Below are positions 49,739 through 61,202 of a stretch of DNA of 64,000 nt, piece after piece. Source of the DNA: Echinometra lucunter (Eukaryota; Echinodermata; Echinoidea; Camarodonta; Echinometridae). The DNA is taken from positions 17,791,704 to 17,855,703 of the forward strand of contig CM057167.1 in NCBI GenBank assembly GCA_029962745.1, given 5' to 3'. The notes beneath the pieces are model-generated. The model was not told the DNA's origin, made no database searches, and saw only the letters and a program-made list of their open reading frames with translations. The first letter of the stretch is position 1, and each line of letters starts with the position of its first letter. The translations under genes and the position numbers were made by a program.

Positions 49739-52700
49739 CTGGGAATAAAATACATAGAAAATATAGGTTAATCATCTTTCAGATGGTATTTCCAATATAA
49801 AGAGATCAAAGAGACTGGAAAATGTGTTCATTACATCAGCTTATCCACATTGGTGACATGTATTCAGAAGATTCTTGTACCACAGCAATTATCATTTTCA
49901 AAAGACTTTTAAAGGTAGCATTTATCATCTGCAAGTTCGTCTGATATTACTTCAGACAACTGATAAAGGATATATTGGACCCTTGAATTTAAACTGCACT
50001 AGAGCTCACTCATATCTACTGATGATAATTTTTGATAATGTGCACAAAATAATTAAGTTTATTTTGTGCATGCTATTCCCCCTTTTTTCATTCTCAAAAT
50101 GCAATCTAAAACTACACCAAAGCAATACATCCTACAATTACCACTTTTAAAAGAACTATCATATCCACATGGTCATGTACATACTTGACAGCATTTTAAA
50201 GAAACCATTACTACAGATTCTCAACCTATATACCAATCACTTGTAAAACATAAAGTATGGTATATTTCTCATAAAGTGTACATACTTTCGCTTCTGCGAT
50301 TCCTTCTGGATGCGTATCGTCTTGGTTTCCTTGTAGATAAGGCTTGGTACATGGCGATGTCTGCTAATCCTCTTGACCTGCGGATGATGCTGGAACTTCT
50401 CCTTTAGTTTGGCCTGGTATAGTGTGGAAGCCTCTTCTCTTCGATTTAGCTGTAAAATCATATCAAGAAATTAAAACATTCAACGATGACTAAACTACAG
50501 TACAATACAGCAGCGGATCCAGGACTCTTCAAAAGGGAGGGCCGTAGTCTGCACAGGCATAGAAAATATTCGATGACAAACCAAAGAAAAGAAAGAAAAG
50601 ATCCTGTTTACTTTACCCGAAAAAGTCACTAATAAGCGAAAAAAAAAAGGTCCTTGGCTTTTTCATCTGTCTATTTTCCCTGAAAAATTCTGACAAGCAA
50701 AAAAACTGAAAGCTTCGCTAAAAGGGCAGCGCAGCCAACATTGCCCCCCCCCCCCCCCCCCGATCCGCCACTGCAATCCCAGTACAATTGTAAGGAATAA
50801 GATCATTTCTTCAAAAAATGTGAATCACTGCATAGTACTAGTTATCAGAATTGTGCTGGAAGTAAATGAAAACCAAAGAATTAAAATCTGAAAAAACAAA
50901 CTCCTGAAGAGACAGATGAATTTTGAAAGAAATCACAGACACATTGACAGCATCTCTGATAAATCTTGTAAAATTTGGCAGGCAAATGACTATGCATACA
51001 TCATAAGAAAAGCACTGATATTGGAAACAATGGACAGTTATATAATTTCACTGATGTAATAAGAGAACCTCTAATAACTCTTCATTCTGTTAATGGCATT
51101 TGGGAGCAGTAATAATCTATCATAAAATGATATACAGTTTATGCATATAAACCACTTTAAATATTTTTCAGGATTGATGGATCTTATCAACCACAAGCTG
51201 ATGCTCAAGAATTGTACATATTGGAGCAAACTTTGGATGAATTATTTACAAGCCGCCTGAGCTGATATGCGGTCGTACAAAACATGCACTAGTTAAAAGG
51301 ACGTACAGTACACATGCACTAAAAGAACGTACCTTTCCAAGTTTCTCTGATGCATTTGTTTTCCATATTCTGAGGTTCATCTCGTCTGATCCACTGATGA
51401 TGTACTTGTTATCCAGACTCCATCTCACACAGCTTACATGCTGCATACGCTTTGTATGGTATATCTCGCTGGACAAATAAGAAACATAACAAGAAATTTA
51501 AGGGGAGCTTGTTCAGGCAATGTAGGGCAGCACTACAGAATAATAAATGACCTTTTTAAAGTATTCATTGCACAATTTAACAATTATCATAAGAGAACAT
51601 TGTTAACCATTTGACTGGTAACAGTCGTGACATTCTTGTTCCTTAATTTACAAGGAGCTTTTTTTTTCCAACCTCATAAGAAAGAGTCAAGTTTTAAACC
51701 AAATAGTGCCCTAAAGCTTAATAACATTTGTCATATAAATGTATGAAATTTCGTAAGACAAGTTTCTTTTCATAATGCCATTAACTATTATGATCCGAGC
51801 ATTGTTCTATTACATCTTATTTCCAAATGAAAGAACCCATTTTAAATTTCAAGAAGAGAGTGAATTTTCTTCTTTTTTCATTTCAGATCTGACAAAAATA
51901 TTGAAATTACATACTGCACTGAATATAGGAACAAAAACAAACAAACAAACAAGTAAACATCTTACCGACTATGTCCCTTATCAACAGGGTATATTCTGAT
52001 GGTCTTGTCAAAGCTACCAGTCACAAACTCCTTGCCAGTTGGTGAGTAGTCCACATCCACCACAGCCGAGACGTGGTCCATGTGAACATTGAGGGCAGTT
52101 CTCAACATCCTCATGTCAAATGTGTACAAGCTGGAAGAAAAGATAAGAAAATAATACACAAAATAAGTCACCACTTTGAAACAAGCCAATAGGAAGATTG
52201 TGTCTCGCCCACCCGTGGCTAAATAACACGAAAGTTTCCCCAAGTACATCCCTTGCCCTAACCAAGTTTGATGTCACAAGAAAGTCTTGCAGGTCGTAAA
52301 GTTTGACCTAAAATGACCTTTCACCTTACCATGTGACCTGACAGCACAATAGCATGAATGTACCCCTAGTGCATCTATCACCCAAATTTGGTTGCTATTG
52401 CAGCAACATGTGCCAAGTTATGCGTCATAAGAGAGTCTTGCAGGTAAACTTTAACGTTTGAAATACAAGAAATGACAGAGGAAAAGCAAATTCAAGAATT
52501 TGAAAACATCTGTAACATATGACCTCCAATGACCTTTCACCTTATCATGTGAAGTCCAACAGAATGATAACATGCACTTCCCCTTAGTGATCTGCAACCC
52601 AAGTTTGACTGAAAAGTGTGACACGGTTGCAAAGTTTTGTGTCATAAGAGAGTCTTGCACGTAAACTTTAACCGTTCAACGTTTGACCTGTAATGACCTT

Positions 52701-55700
52701 TGACCTGACCATGTGACCTCTGACTGGACCATAACATGCAGGTCCCCTTAGTGCATCTACAACCCAAGTTTGATAGATAAGTGTCACACGGTTGCAGAGT
52801 TTTGTGTCATAAGAGAGTCTTGCACGTAAACTTTAATGTTTGACCTGAAATGACCTTTGACCTTACCATGTGACCTATGACTGGACCATAACATGCAGGT
52901 CCCCTTAGTGCATCGACAACCCAAGTTTGATAGATAAGTGTCACACGGTTGCAGAGTTTTGAGTCATAAGAGAGTCTTGCACGTAAACTTCAACGTTTGA
53001 CCTGAAATGACCTTTGACCTTACCATGTGACCTCTGACTGGACCATAACATGCAGGTCCCCTCAGTGCATCTACAACCCAAGTTTGGTTGAAAAGTGAGT
53101 CACGGTTGCAAAGTTATGTGTGATAAGAGAGTCTTGCACGTCAACTTTAACATTTGACCTGAAATGACCTTTGACCTTACCATGTGACCTCTGACTGGAC
53201 AATAAGATGCAGGTCCCCTTAGTGCATCTACAACCCAAGTTTGATTGAACAGTGTCACACAGTTGCAGAGTTTTGTGTCATAAGAGAGTCTTGCACGTAA
53301 ATTTTAACGTTTGACCTAAAATGACCTTTGACCTTACCATGTGACCTCTGACTAGAGCATAACATGCAGGTCCGCTTAGGGCATCTACAACCCAAGTTTG
53401 GTTGAAAAGTGAGTCACGGTTGCAGAGTTTTGTGTCATAAGAGAGTCTTGCACGTAAACTTTAACGTTTGACCTGAAATGACCTTTGACCTTACCATGTG
53501 ACCTCTGACTGGACCATAACATGCAGGTCCCCTTAGTGCATCTACAACCCAAGTTTGGTTGAAAAGTGAGTCACGGTTGCCAAGTTATCTTTCATAACGT
53601 TTGTGACGGACGGACGGACGGACGGACGGACGGACGACGGACGGACGACGGACGGACGACGGACGGACGACGGACGGACGACGGACGGACGACATTTGGA
53701 TCCCTTAGTCTCGCCTTCACCTCCGGTGGGCGAGACAAAAAGGCAAAGGGTACCGCTGGAGTTATGTAAATGCTGATAATTTTGGTGAACATCTGTAAGA
53801 TCACAGAGGCAATTCTGAAAGCCAACCGGAAAACTTCCCAATTAACTCATAGCAGTACAGAGCTTTCTTGAGGTCAGAATTAATCATCTTCAATCCTCAA
53901 ATTGGCAATACGAATTATTTTTTTCCACATTTACATAGCTTGAAAAAAATAAATATGGATATAACATAAACCAAAATGAAATGTAATTGTAAAATTGAAT
54001 CAGGAATTGCCAATTTGAACACAGAAATAGTGATTATATATTATTCACTGCACTGCCAATTTAAAGAGTTTAATGATAAGTTACACTTAAACTGCTCTAA
54101 TTCGAGAATGCTACACCATACAGCGATGGGAATGGGCTCAAATTTGCCAGTGCATTTTTCTTTTTCTGCTCATGTATGATATGTACTGCCCAACATTCTG
54201 GACCAACAGATACTGCAAAAGCATCTCCTAAAGGTGACACTGTACTTCTATGGGTTAAAAGAACTCATATATGTGCAATAAGATCAGTAAAGGGTGGGGG
54301 GGGGGGGGGGGGGGAGAGTGAAAGGGGAGGAGGGAGTGAAAACATGTTTGTATTTACAGCTGGATGCATTAAAGAAGTATGTTTAGTCACTGAAGGTACT
54401 ATACACACCTCTTATGAATTTTGGTTCTTTATTTTTATTTTGAAAGTGGCTATGAACTAAATATGAGATTTGATGCTACGTGTAGGTCATATTTGAGTAC
54501 ATACTGTAAATAGCATGTTCTCGAGTCACTGACCATTTCATGATATCTCTTTAAAACTAATGCAAAGGGGACTTGCTTTCATAACAAATTAATTTCATTT
54601 CTGTAAGACTAACTGGTCATCTTCATTAGCTGTTGTAATGTGAATACCTTTCTGAAACATTCCTTTTAAAATTTTGAAAATTGTGAACTGTTTGTTCATC
54701 TTACTTGTAATCTTCATTGGCTGCAGTGAATGTGAATGCCTCCATGGGATTCCAAGCGATGGTGTTTGTCCTCATCTCCATGACAACCTTCCTGAGCGGT
54801 GCCGCCCCTCTCATATCATACAGGATGATGTTCCTGTCCTGCGTACAGCTACCTAGCATGTAAGTCTAAACAAATGGAATGGAGAACATATCTGATCAAT
54901 TACACTCTTGCTAGGGAGAAATCAAAAGACGTTCAGAGTACATAATTATAAACATATAGTTTGTTTGTGGTTGTTTGCACTGCTGATGTCCTGATTTTTT
55001 TTTTTGGTTGTTGTTGTTGTCGTGTCATTCGTATGAAAATATACCACTACAGGCTGTTCCCATTTTCTTCACCATTTATAATTTACCATATCATCTAATT
55101 TCCCAAGTCATCTCATTTACCATACCATGTAATTTTCATCTAATTTATCATATCACCTAACTTACCAAATCATCTAACTTACAAAATCATCTAATTTACC
55201 ATATCATCTAATTTACCACATCTAATTTACGGTATCATCTAATTAACCATATCATCTAATTTTACCATATCATCTGTCCATGCAAATATTCATTTGGGTT
55301 GGCCACTTCTCCAATCTATCATATACATAGCTCATCTTTGTTTACAAAATGTACATTGTAATAACTTTTATCAAACTGTCAGTGTGACCTTTCTTATTCT
55401 TTGCATTTCTGTTCAAATCAAATTCAATAAAACTGAATTAAATCAGTCGATCTGACACTTTTATTTAGATTATAACACAAGGTGATTGTACTTCATAGGT
55501 AATCATGATACTAACTTCAACTGGATTGAACTTAATGCTGTGTATACTGTCTGATCCCCATGAATACGACCTGACAGGATCAGCATGGGTTTCGTCCCAG
55601 ATGTCGACCTGCGACCCACATGTAGCATACTTAGTCTCTTTCCAGTGGTGGTCTATTGAGATGTACATGTTCTAAAATGAAGATAAGAAGATAAAGTATA

Positions 55701-58700
55701 TGGGATTAATGGCTTTTTCACATATGAACTGGGGCAATTCCACATGGGAAGAACAATCAGCTCACTTCAGATTTATAGTAAAAACAAACATGTTGATAGT
55801 CATGAATAGCCAAATCCTTGAATTAAAAGAAGCTTAAACAAAAAAGAATTCCACTGTCATAGTCAGTATTGGTATAATGCATGTTTGATTTTACAAGACA
55901 TTTTGGTTCTTTGAAAATGTCACCATTTTCTGGTAATTCCTAACCAAGGTTGTATACCACAATATCATGAATTTAAGTAGAAAACTGTTGGAATGAAAGA
56001 GTTCAGGTGAAAGAATGGTCATATTTTCATAACATTAAATGGCAAAAAGGAAGGCAAGGTACAAAACAGGCACACAAACGTGGAATTGCCCAGTCGTCAA
56101 TCCCTGCAGGGCTTTTATTATTTTTTTTTTGGGGGGGGGGGGGGCACACATGAATGAATGGTATATGAGAAGGCTAAAAAATGCAAAGGCAAACAGGATT
56201 TTTTTGACAGGGGTGCAGGTCCGGGTGAACCAATCACATTTCTATGAATTTAGCGCAAAATATGATGTCACAAGTAGCGCCTGCACAAGAGAAATTTGTA
56301 GCATACAGTAGGGACAGAAATTTCACAGATAAATATATGTCTAACATAATGTTTTATATAGGACTTCGTTATTTTTCTTTATGCTATCAAAATACAATAA
56401 CTGTCTTTAATAACTTTGATACCTTTCCAATGATAGTATTCAATGGTTCCTGACTTGTGTCACCCATCCTGGGAAAGGTTCTCCATTTCTTGATAGATTT
56501 GTCATCTCCAACCTACGTAGAAAACAAAGAGAATGGGATAAAAATATGTGGATGTCACACAAACTACCATGGGCTAATGAAATGAGAAAGGAGATTATTA
56601 TTTTAAAAAGGCGATTATTTTCCATTATATATGGATAAGAGATAAAGACGAAATGAGCAAAAAAATAAAACTGTAAAGAAGATATAGGAACACGGGTAGG
56701 GTAAAGATAACTGCAATATTCTTTCTGATTTACATTCAGTGATGCATTCTAACCTGCATGAAAGCGTTCTTCTGAATTTAGAATATTTCACCCAATAGAG
56801 TTACCGAAAGATTGAGTTTTTCTCTTCATGAGAATGAAATATTTTGCGTAAGAATTCACATTTATATACTGGAGGTGAAATCAAAATTTTAGATATTTTG
56901 TGAAGATTCATTTCTAAGTAAAATTTTCATTCTTTGAATTAAAAAAAAAATAAGGTCACAAATGTCCATACTTACTGTGAATAGGAACTGACCAGACTTG
57001 TCCATACATAACCCTCTTACAAAGCCTTTGTGTGCATTGATAGATCTCTGACAAGATCTGGTTGAAAGATCCCACAATTTGACCTGCAAAAACAAGACAG
57101 AAATGTTCTTTTTACAATTTCGAACAAATACATGAATGATTCTTACAATCATGTCTTACATGCACTTACACTGTAATAGTACTCATTGTGAAAAATTACA
57201 GTTAAACCTGGTTTAGAGAACACCTGTCTATAAGAAAAATACAAGCTTCATTTTCCCTTTGAATAATGATTCTGCAGAACCATGGTCGCTAAAAATTGAC
57301 TGAACGCAACAGAGATCTAAATCATTATTCTATGACGTCATTATCATGGTCTGTTTCCGGTTCGGGGCAAAACAAATTCAGAAAGCATGAGCCGAAGTTG
57401 AACTATACTTCCTGGGTCAAACTGCGCAGTATGATGCGCAGTGGGTGGGCTTGAAATGAGCGAGAATCAGCTTGATGAAAAATCGCTTGAACGCTCTCCC
57501 GCAGTAGCCGTGTTCTGTAACAGCGTTTTGATTTGTGATTCATGTTTGTGATTCTAGCTTCAAAACAATCGCTTGAAGCACACTAAATTACTTCTTGTCT
57601 TAAAATATTGAAAAGGCTTAATTTACAGCTTCTAGTGAAAAAAAAAAAATGACTGCAGCACATACAGTCCATAGTTCTAAAGCAATGGGTTAACTACAAC
57701 TTCTTGTCCTTACCGTGCCATCACATCCACCTGACACTACTGTTGACAGACTGGTTGGATGTTTTCTCAGGCAGTGAACAGAATCTGTATGACCTTCAAG
57801 AGATCCCAGGAACGGCTTGGCAAACACCCTCTCTAGTTTAGTGGCATTCAGGGCCCTCACATACTCTCTTGGTGCCTCAAACGGATGCAAGGAAGGGTCA
57901 TAATTTCGAGGAACTGCAGAGAAAATGATAGAAGGAAAAAAACACGAAGGGGCGAAGATAATCATGATAATCCTTCAATATCATCTGAACATCAGGTTCT
58001 CATGGATCTCCTAAAAAGAGCTAATGTTTATAATACTTACCTTGCTTTATAGCACTCACACTAGTCCTCGGTTATACTAACCTCGCACAACAGACGTGCT
58101 GTAACGTGCAAACTGCTGACAATAGGAAAGTAGTGTCCTCTGTCCAATTTATTGGACAGAGGAGCAATAGCTGTGTCACCAGTGATCAGAAAAATATTTT
58201 TTTTCAAAATTCACTTGATCAACTTACATCCAGTTGGAGGAATGGAATGGAAATAGGATATTTTATTGTCCTAGGTGTAAAAAGCAAATATTTTGGATGA
58301 ATTTGTTGATTATTCTAGTGATTTCAATCTTCGACTATAGAGGGCAGCATGTCACATAAATTTGCACAGCTCAGCATACCAATGTAGCCCTGTGTGGCTT
58401 TACACTACAGTAGGTGTTGATCCTGGACACATACACAGAAGATGAAATGTGAATTACCGGTATGATACAAATTTTAGGCCCATGACCAGTCATGTCAAGT
58501 CTCACGCATTAGGCATGAGACTCCCGCATTGGGGGCTCTTGCTCATCCCCAAAATCTCTTTCTCACGCCTACATCACAGCCTATCCCCATATATATCATA
58601 CACAACGCCTGGCGATCTCACGCAGGTTTCTCAGAGGGATTTTCTTTACGCATGGCGGAAACACAACATTCGGCATCCAGGAAAAATTTACGCATGGTAC

Positions 58701-59887
58701 AGAAAACTGGAACGTGTGGCTTTGTTTTAATTGGGTACTTTTTGTGCATACAAAAAGTGCCATTATACACTTCATGCTTGAATTTACACATGATGGCATT
58801 TCCCCTTCTAAATTTGCACATGGTGGCAAAAGTGTTTTTGAAATTTGCACATGGTGGCCCTGCCATGTGTAAAAGGCAAAGCCCTGGTGAGAACCATGAT
58901 CTCACGGTTCCCTGCCTAAAATCTCACGCATTGCTGGTCTTTGACCTTGGCATCTCTGCGATTCAACTGTCTCCTTCTTTTGTTCCAAATTAATTTACGG
59001 TAGGCCTATATGACTATTATGAGTGCAACTATGTGATTCAGCACTAAAATGAGCTGGCATGTATAACATCAATAAATTATACACTTAATGATCATGGCAG
59101 TATTGTCGAATGAACATTGTGCTGGAAATGTTATATTTCTGAAAATTTTTTCATTTGAAATTTTACTTGGGCATTGGCCATTGCACAAGAAAATCATAAT
59201 ATTAAAAAGTCAAAGCTATTTAAACCAAGATCAAGAACAAGACAGATCTAACGTTAAAATTGTTTACAAATACAATTAAGAACATACAGGTGCTAATGCA
59301 CTTTTGTATCCATGTCCGATGACTGACGGAATAAAGCGCTGTTGGTCTGTTGGTGCATGCACAACACAGTGATGTTTGATTTTGTGTGCGACTGTGCGCT
59401 TTATTTTGCCAGGCTTGGATACAAAAGTGCATGAACACCAAACATAGGCACAATCAGGACAATACATCACAAACTGAGAAACAAAACAACATCGACGATG
59501 ACGGAAAGAAAGACTTCGTTTTGTGACAGCCACCCAAACTTGCTAACGGAATGATAAAGCACACCTTGCAATGCATGTTGGGTGGCTGTCGCAAAAGGAA
59601 GTCTTGCTACATCGACATAAAAAAGTGAAAGAATTGTAGACCCAATGAGAATTTAGACCACACAATGTAAACACTAACGTTAAACAGTCAGTGCCCAGCG
59701 CTGTGCTGTGGTCAATTTCCAGCATGTCCAGCAATTCAGTTAGCAAGTGGGACTACAGTGTAGAATGTGTCGATATCATTCACTCGTACGCCTAACTAAA
59801 TGACCAAAAATTACCTTTGTGTATATCATGCTTCGTCTCACGAACATAGTCATCGGGATTCCTACTAAGAACTTTAACCTTCACCAT
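49651..59887 (-). CDS. DCAF13: DCAF13 (Sof1/WDSOF1), complete ten-exon gene
   Basis: Coding exons on the minus strand: 59887-59815, 57913-57714, 57083-56976, 56512-56423, 55671-55516, 54865-54705, 52130-51966, 51468-51333, 50449-50286, 49738-49651. All have GT..AG borders and matching phases; joined they give 446 aa, against 445 in human DCAF13 (recalled). Signature stretches include PRNYDPSLHPFE, RALNATKLERVFAKPFLGSL, VDIWDE, DHVSAVVDVDYSPTGKEF and KLKEKFQHHPQ. Seven WD40 repeats occupy roughly residues 60-365, followed by a basic C-terminal Sof1 domain. The family works in the nucleolus in the small-subunit processome (18S rRNA maturation) and, in animals, as a CUL4-DDB1 substrate receptor (established). 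No frameshift or missing blade is visible. Its nearest upstream gene lies in the same orientation. Confidence 0.97.
50286..50449 (-). CDS. DCAF13: DCAF13 exon 9
   Basis: Basic Sof1-domain segment: LNRREEAS, KLKEKFQHHPQVKRISRHRH. Acceptor ATTTTACAG|CTAA, donor CGAAA|GTATGT, phase 2. Confidence 0.96.
50508..50774. mobile_element. TIR element (CAGTGGCGGATC) with terminal poly-C, in DCAF13 intron 8
   Basis: The left end CAGCAGCGGATCCAGG faces a right end that reads GCAGTGGCGGATCG in reverse. A C run (about 50744-50761) sits immediately inside the right TIR. It lies between exons 8 and 9 and is non-coding. Confidence 0.7.
51333..51468 (-). CDS. DCAF13: DCAF13 exon 8
   Basis: Completes an Arg, then EIYHTKRMQHVSCVRW and the last WD blade (IISGSDEMNLRIWK), ending ASEKLGK. 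Acceptor TTTGTCCAG|CGAG, donor AAG|GTACGT, phase 0. Confidence 0.97.
51966..52130 (-). CDS. DCAF13: DCAF13 exon 7
   Basis: Completes the Asn of EDYNLYTFDMR, then carries WD6 with DHVSAVVDVDYSPTGKEF, GSFDKTIRIYPVD. Acceptor TCTTCCAG|CTTG, donor GTCG|GTAAGA, phase 2. Confidence 0.97.
52201..53737. mobile_element. TIR-bounded element with 157-bp tandem array, GGAC repeats and terminal hairpin, in DCAF13 intron 6
   Basis: Begins TGTCTCGCCCACC (52201-52213) and ends with the exact reverse complement (53725-53737). The interior is a tandem array: CATAAGAGAGTCTTGC-type words start at 52808, 52965, 53122, 53279 and 53436, with a degenerate one at 53593, every 157 bp. More diverged units lie at 52426 and 52643. 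Six units hold TGACCTTTGACCT. After the array come about 90 nt of GGAC/GGACGAC repeats (53607-53695) and a hairpin GTCTCGCC(13 nt)GGCGAGAC at 53708-53736. No coding sequence and no obvious target-site duplication. Confidence 0.85.
53607..53695. repeat. (GGAC)n/(GGACGGACGAC)n microsatellite
   Basis: Pure GGAC repeats shifting to GGACGGACGAC units; part of the element at 52201-53737. Confidence 0.95.
54297..54314. repeat. Poly-G run in DCAF13 intron 6
   Basis: About 18 G preceded by GGGT and followed by AGAGTGAAAGGGG. Confidence 0.95.
54705..54865 (-). CDS. DCAF13: DCAF13 exon 6
   Basis: Starts TYMLGSCTQDRNIILYDMRG and contains MRTNTIAWNPMEAF and TAANEDY. Acceptor TTTGTTTAG|ACT, donor TACAA|GTAAGA, phase 2. 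Confidence 0.96.
55078..55276. repeat. Degenerate 17-18-bp minisatellite in DCAF13 intron 5
   Basis: About eleven diverged copies of ATCATCTAATTTACCAT. Confidence 0.9.
55516..55671 (-). CDS. DCAF13: DCAF13 exon 5
   Basis: 52 codons, phase 0. Contains SIDHHWKETKYATCGSQVDI and WDE, then SIHSIKFNPVE. Acceptor CATTTTAG|AAC, donor GAA|GTTAGT. Confidence 0.96.
56131..56143. repeat. Poly-G run after poly-T in DCAF13 intron 4
   Basis: About 11 T followed by about 14 G. Confidence 0.9.
56423..56512 (-). CDS. DCAF13: DCAF13 exon 4
   Basis: 30 codons, phase 0 at both ends, starting VGDDKSIKKWRTF and ending PLNTIIGK. Acceptor CTACGTAG|GTT, donor AAG|GTATCA. Too short to stand out as an open frame on its own; found by continuing the WD2 blade. 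Confidence 0.93.
56976..57083 (-). CDS. DCAF13: DCAF13 exon 3
   Basis: 36 codons, phase 0 at both ends. Completes WD1 (VKLWDL) and starts WD2 (INAHKGFVRGLCMD...QFLFT). Donor ACA|GTAAGT. Confidence 0.97.
57084..57713 (-). other. DCAF13 intron 2, no element recognised
   Basis: Contains AAACCTGGTTTAGAGAACAC near 57206, which looks like part of a dispersed repeat, but no ends could be set. Confidence 0.4.
57714..57913 (-). CDS. DCAF13: DCAF13 exon 2
   Basis: Acceptor TCTGCAG|TTCC completes the Val codon from exon 1. Holds the PRNYDPSLHPFE signature and the first WD40 strands (GHTDSVHCLRKHP, SGGCDGT). Donor ACG|GTAAGG, phase 0. Confidence 0.97.
58781..58872. repeat. Degenerate 30-bp tandem repeat in DCAF13 intron 1
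   Basis: AATTT(G/A)CACATG(G/A)TGGC starts at 58781, 58811 and 58842. The wider area 58490-58930 is also rich in related CTCACGC and TTACGCATGG words. Confidence 0.7.
59289..59439. mobile_element. Imperfect hairpin element in DCAF13 intron 1
   Basis: ATGCACTTTTGTATCCA (59296-59312) is the reverse complement of 59416-59432. The pairing continues with gaps through AATAAAGCGC and GCGCTTTATT. The total stem-loop is about 150 nt. Confidence 0.7.
59511..59602. mobile_element. Short inverted repeat pair in DCAF13 intron 1
   Basis: GACTTCGTTTTGTGACAGCC ACCCA at the left pairs with TGGGTGGCTGTCGCAAAAGG AAGTC at the right, with three mismatches and a loop of about 42 nt. Confidence 0.7.
59815..59887 (-). 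CDS. DCAF13: DCAF13 exon 1
   Basis: Begins at the Met in the context AAAATGGTG and encodes MVKVKVLSRNPDDYVRETKH plus DIHK, then one base of a Val codon. Donor AAAG|GTAATT, phase 1. The Met is chosen because the N-terminus lines up with the family start. Confidence 0.95.
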
Positions 59888-60402
59888 TTTCGAGTAATTT
59901 TATGCTATTTCTCGTCCACTTTCGTCAGCGCGTGCAGTGGTACCGTAATTTAGTGTCGCGTAGCCGCCGAGGAAACAAATTAATAAGGAAAAAATTGCAA
60001 GAGAAAGTGATTATTGCAGGCAACACTTCCATAGCAAGAAGAGGCCGGGGAAGAGGCACTAGTAGTAGGCTGATAAAGTTGTAATAACTCCCTAGATCCG
60101 GAACAGATTATTATTCCGAGGTGCGTGGGTCCCATAGCCATGTCGGGAGCACTCTTTTTTTAAATTTTTCATACAATCAAAAAGTGTGCTGCTTGTCGTG
60201 CAAATACTCGTCTTTAATTGTAAGACTAAGAGCAACAAACAATAATTGGGCATTTCAGTCCCAAGTTTTAACCTTAAAAGACTCTGTTTTGCTTTGCTTT
60301 GCTTTGATTTGATGGAAAGTGTCTCAGCAGTTGCTTCATTGCCCAACAAAAAATTCCCTCATAAAGAGATTTGGTTCTGGCATTTTTTTTTTGTCTTTCG
60401 AA

Positions 60403-60729
60403 AACCCGGGGGGGGGGGGGGGGGGGGGGGGGTCAATTTTGGTTCTGACGGGGGTGTGCCGCTGAAGCCTTCATACCCGTACCCATTTTTAAGGGTCATA
60501 TTGGTAGAAAAGGGTGCCCATTATTAGGGATTTTGCATCTCGGGTGTGTATTTAAAAAGATATTAAAAAGATAGGCCTACCGATTTTTAAAAAAAGTGAG
60601 TGGCATGTTTAGGATTTTACGACTTGAAACCATTCCCCAGGTTTAGGGATTTCTTGCAAAAAAGCGACCTATTAGAGCGGCACACCCCTGTATACCATAT
60701 TAGGCAAGTACCCCCTCCCCCAGGTTGAA
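60403..60729. mobile_element. Nested TIR element with poly-G end
   Basis: Inner ends CGGGGGTGTGCCGCT (60449-60463) and, reversed, CAGGGGTGTGCCGCT (60690-60676). Outside these, a left AACCC-G(24)-TCAATTTTGG faces a right end that reads CAACCTGGGGGAGGGGG in reverse, which suggests the poly-G run expanded within an outer inverted repeat. Non-coding. Confidence 0.65.
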
Positions 60730-61024
60730 AAATAAAGAATAAAAGGAAGCCTCCACCAGGAAAGGAAAGCAGGGCATCTATGATTGTGATATTTTCATGT
60801 TTAAGCTGAAGTAGGCCTAGCTTCATCTCAGAGTCTTTTCCAACAGTCTGTGCAATCAACACTCTGCTACCCAACACCAAAATATTTTGTTTTGGTTGTA
60901 TCCCATATCATAATTATTCAATTATACACACAATCCACAGTGCGTAATCTTCAGTACCTTGAAGCAGCACTCTACCCGGAAGTTCACATGGGTGCTTCAA
61001 TCCCTGCAACTTTATTAATATTCT

Positions 61025-61202
61025 CCCTCTCCCCCCCCCCCTCCCCCCGCCCTCCCCATCCTTTTCCTTTTCTCACCTCAATCTCTCTCTCTCTTCTTCT
61101 TCTTTCTTCTCCTCTATCTCTCTTTCTTCTTTCCACTCTCTTTCTCTCTTTCTCTCTATCCCCTTATCCCCTCTCCTTCTCCCCCCCCTTTCTCTCTCCC
61201 TT
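61025..61202. repeat. Pyrimidine-rich low-complexity tract
   Basis: TCTC/CCCC words throughout. Confidence 0.9.

Noticed and set aside
52808..53593. CRISPR array
   Set aside because: The 157-bp units are contiguous tandem repeats with no spacers, in an animal intron.
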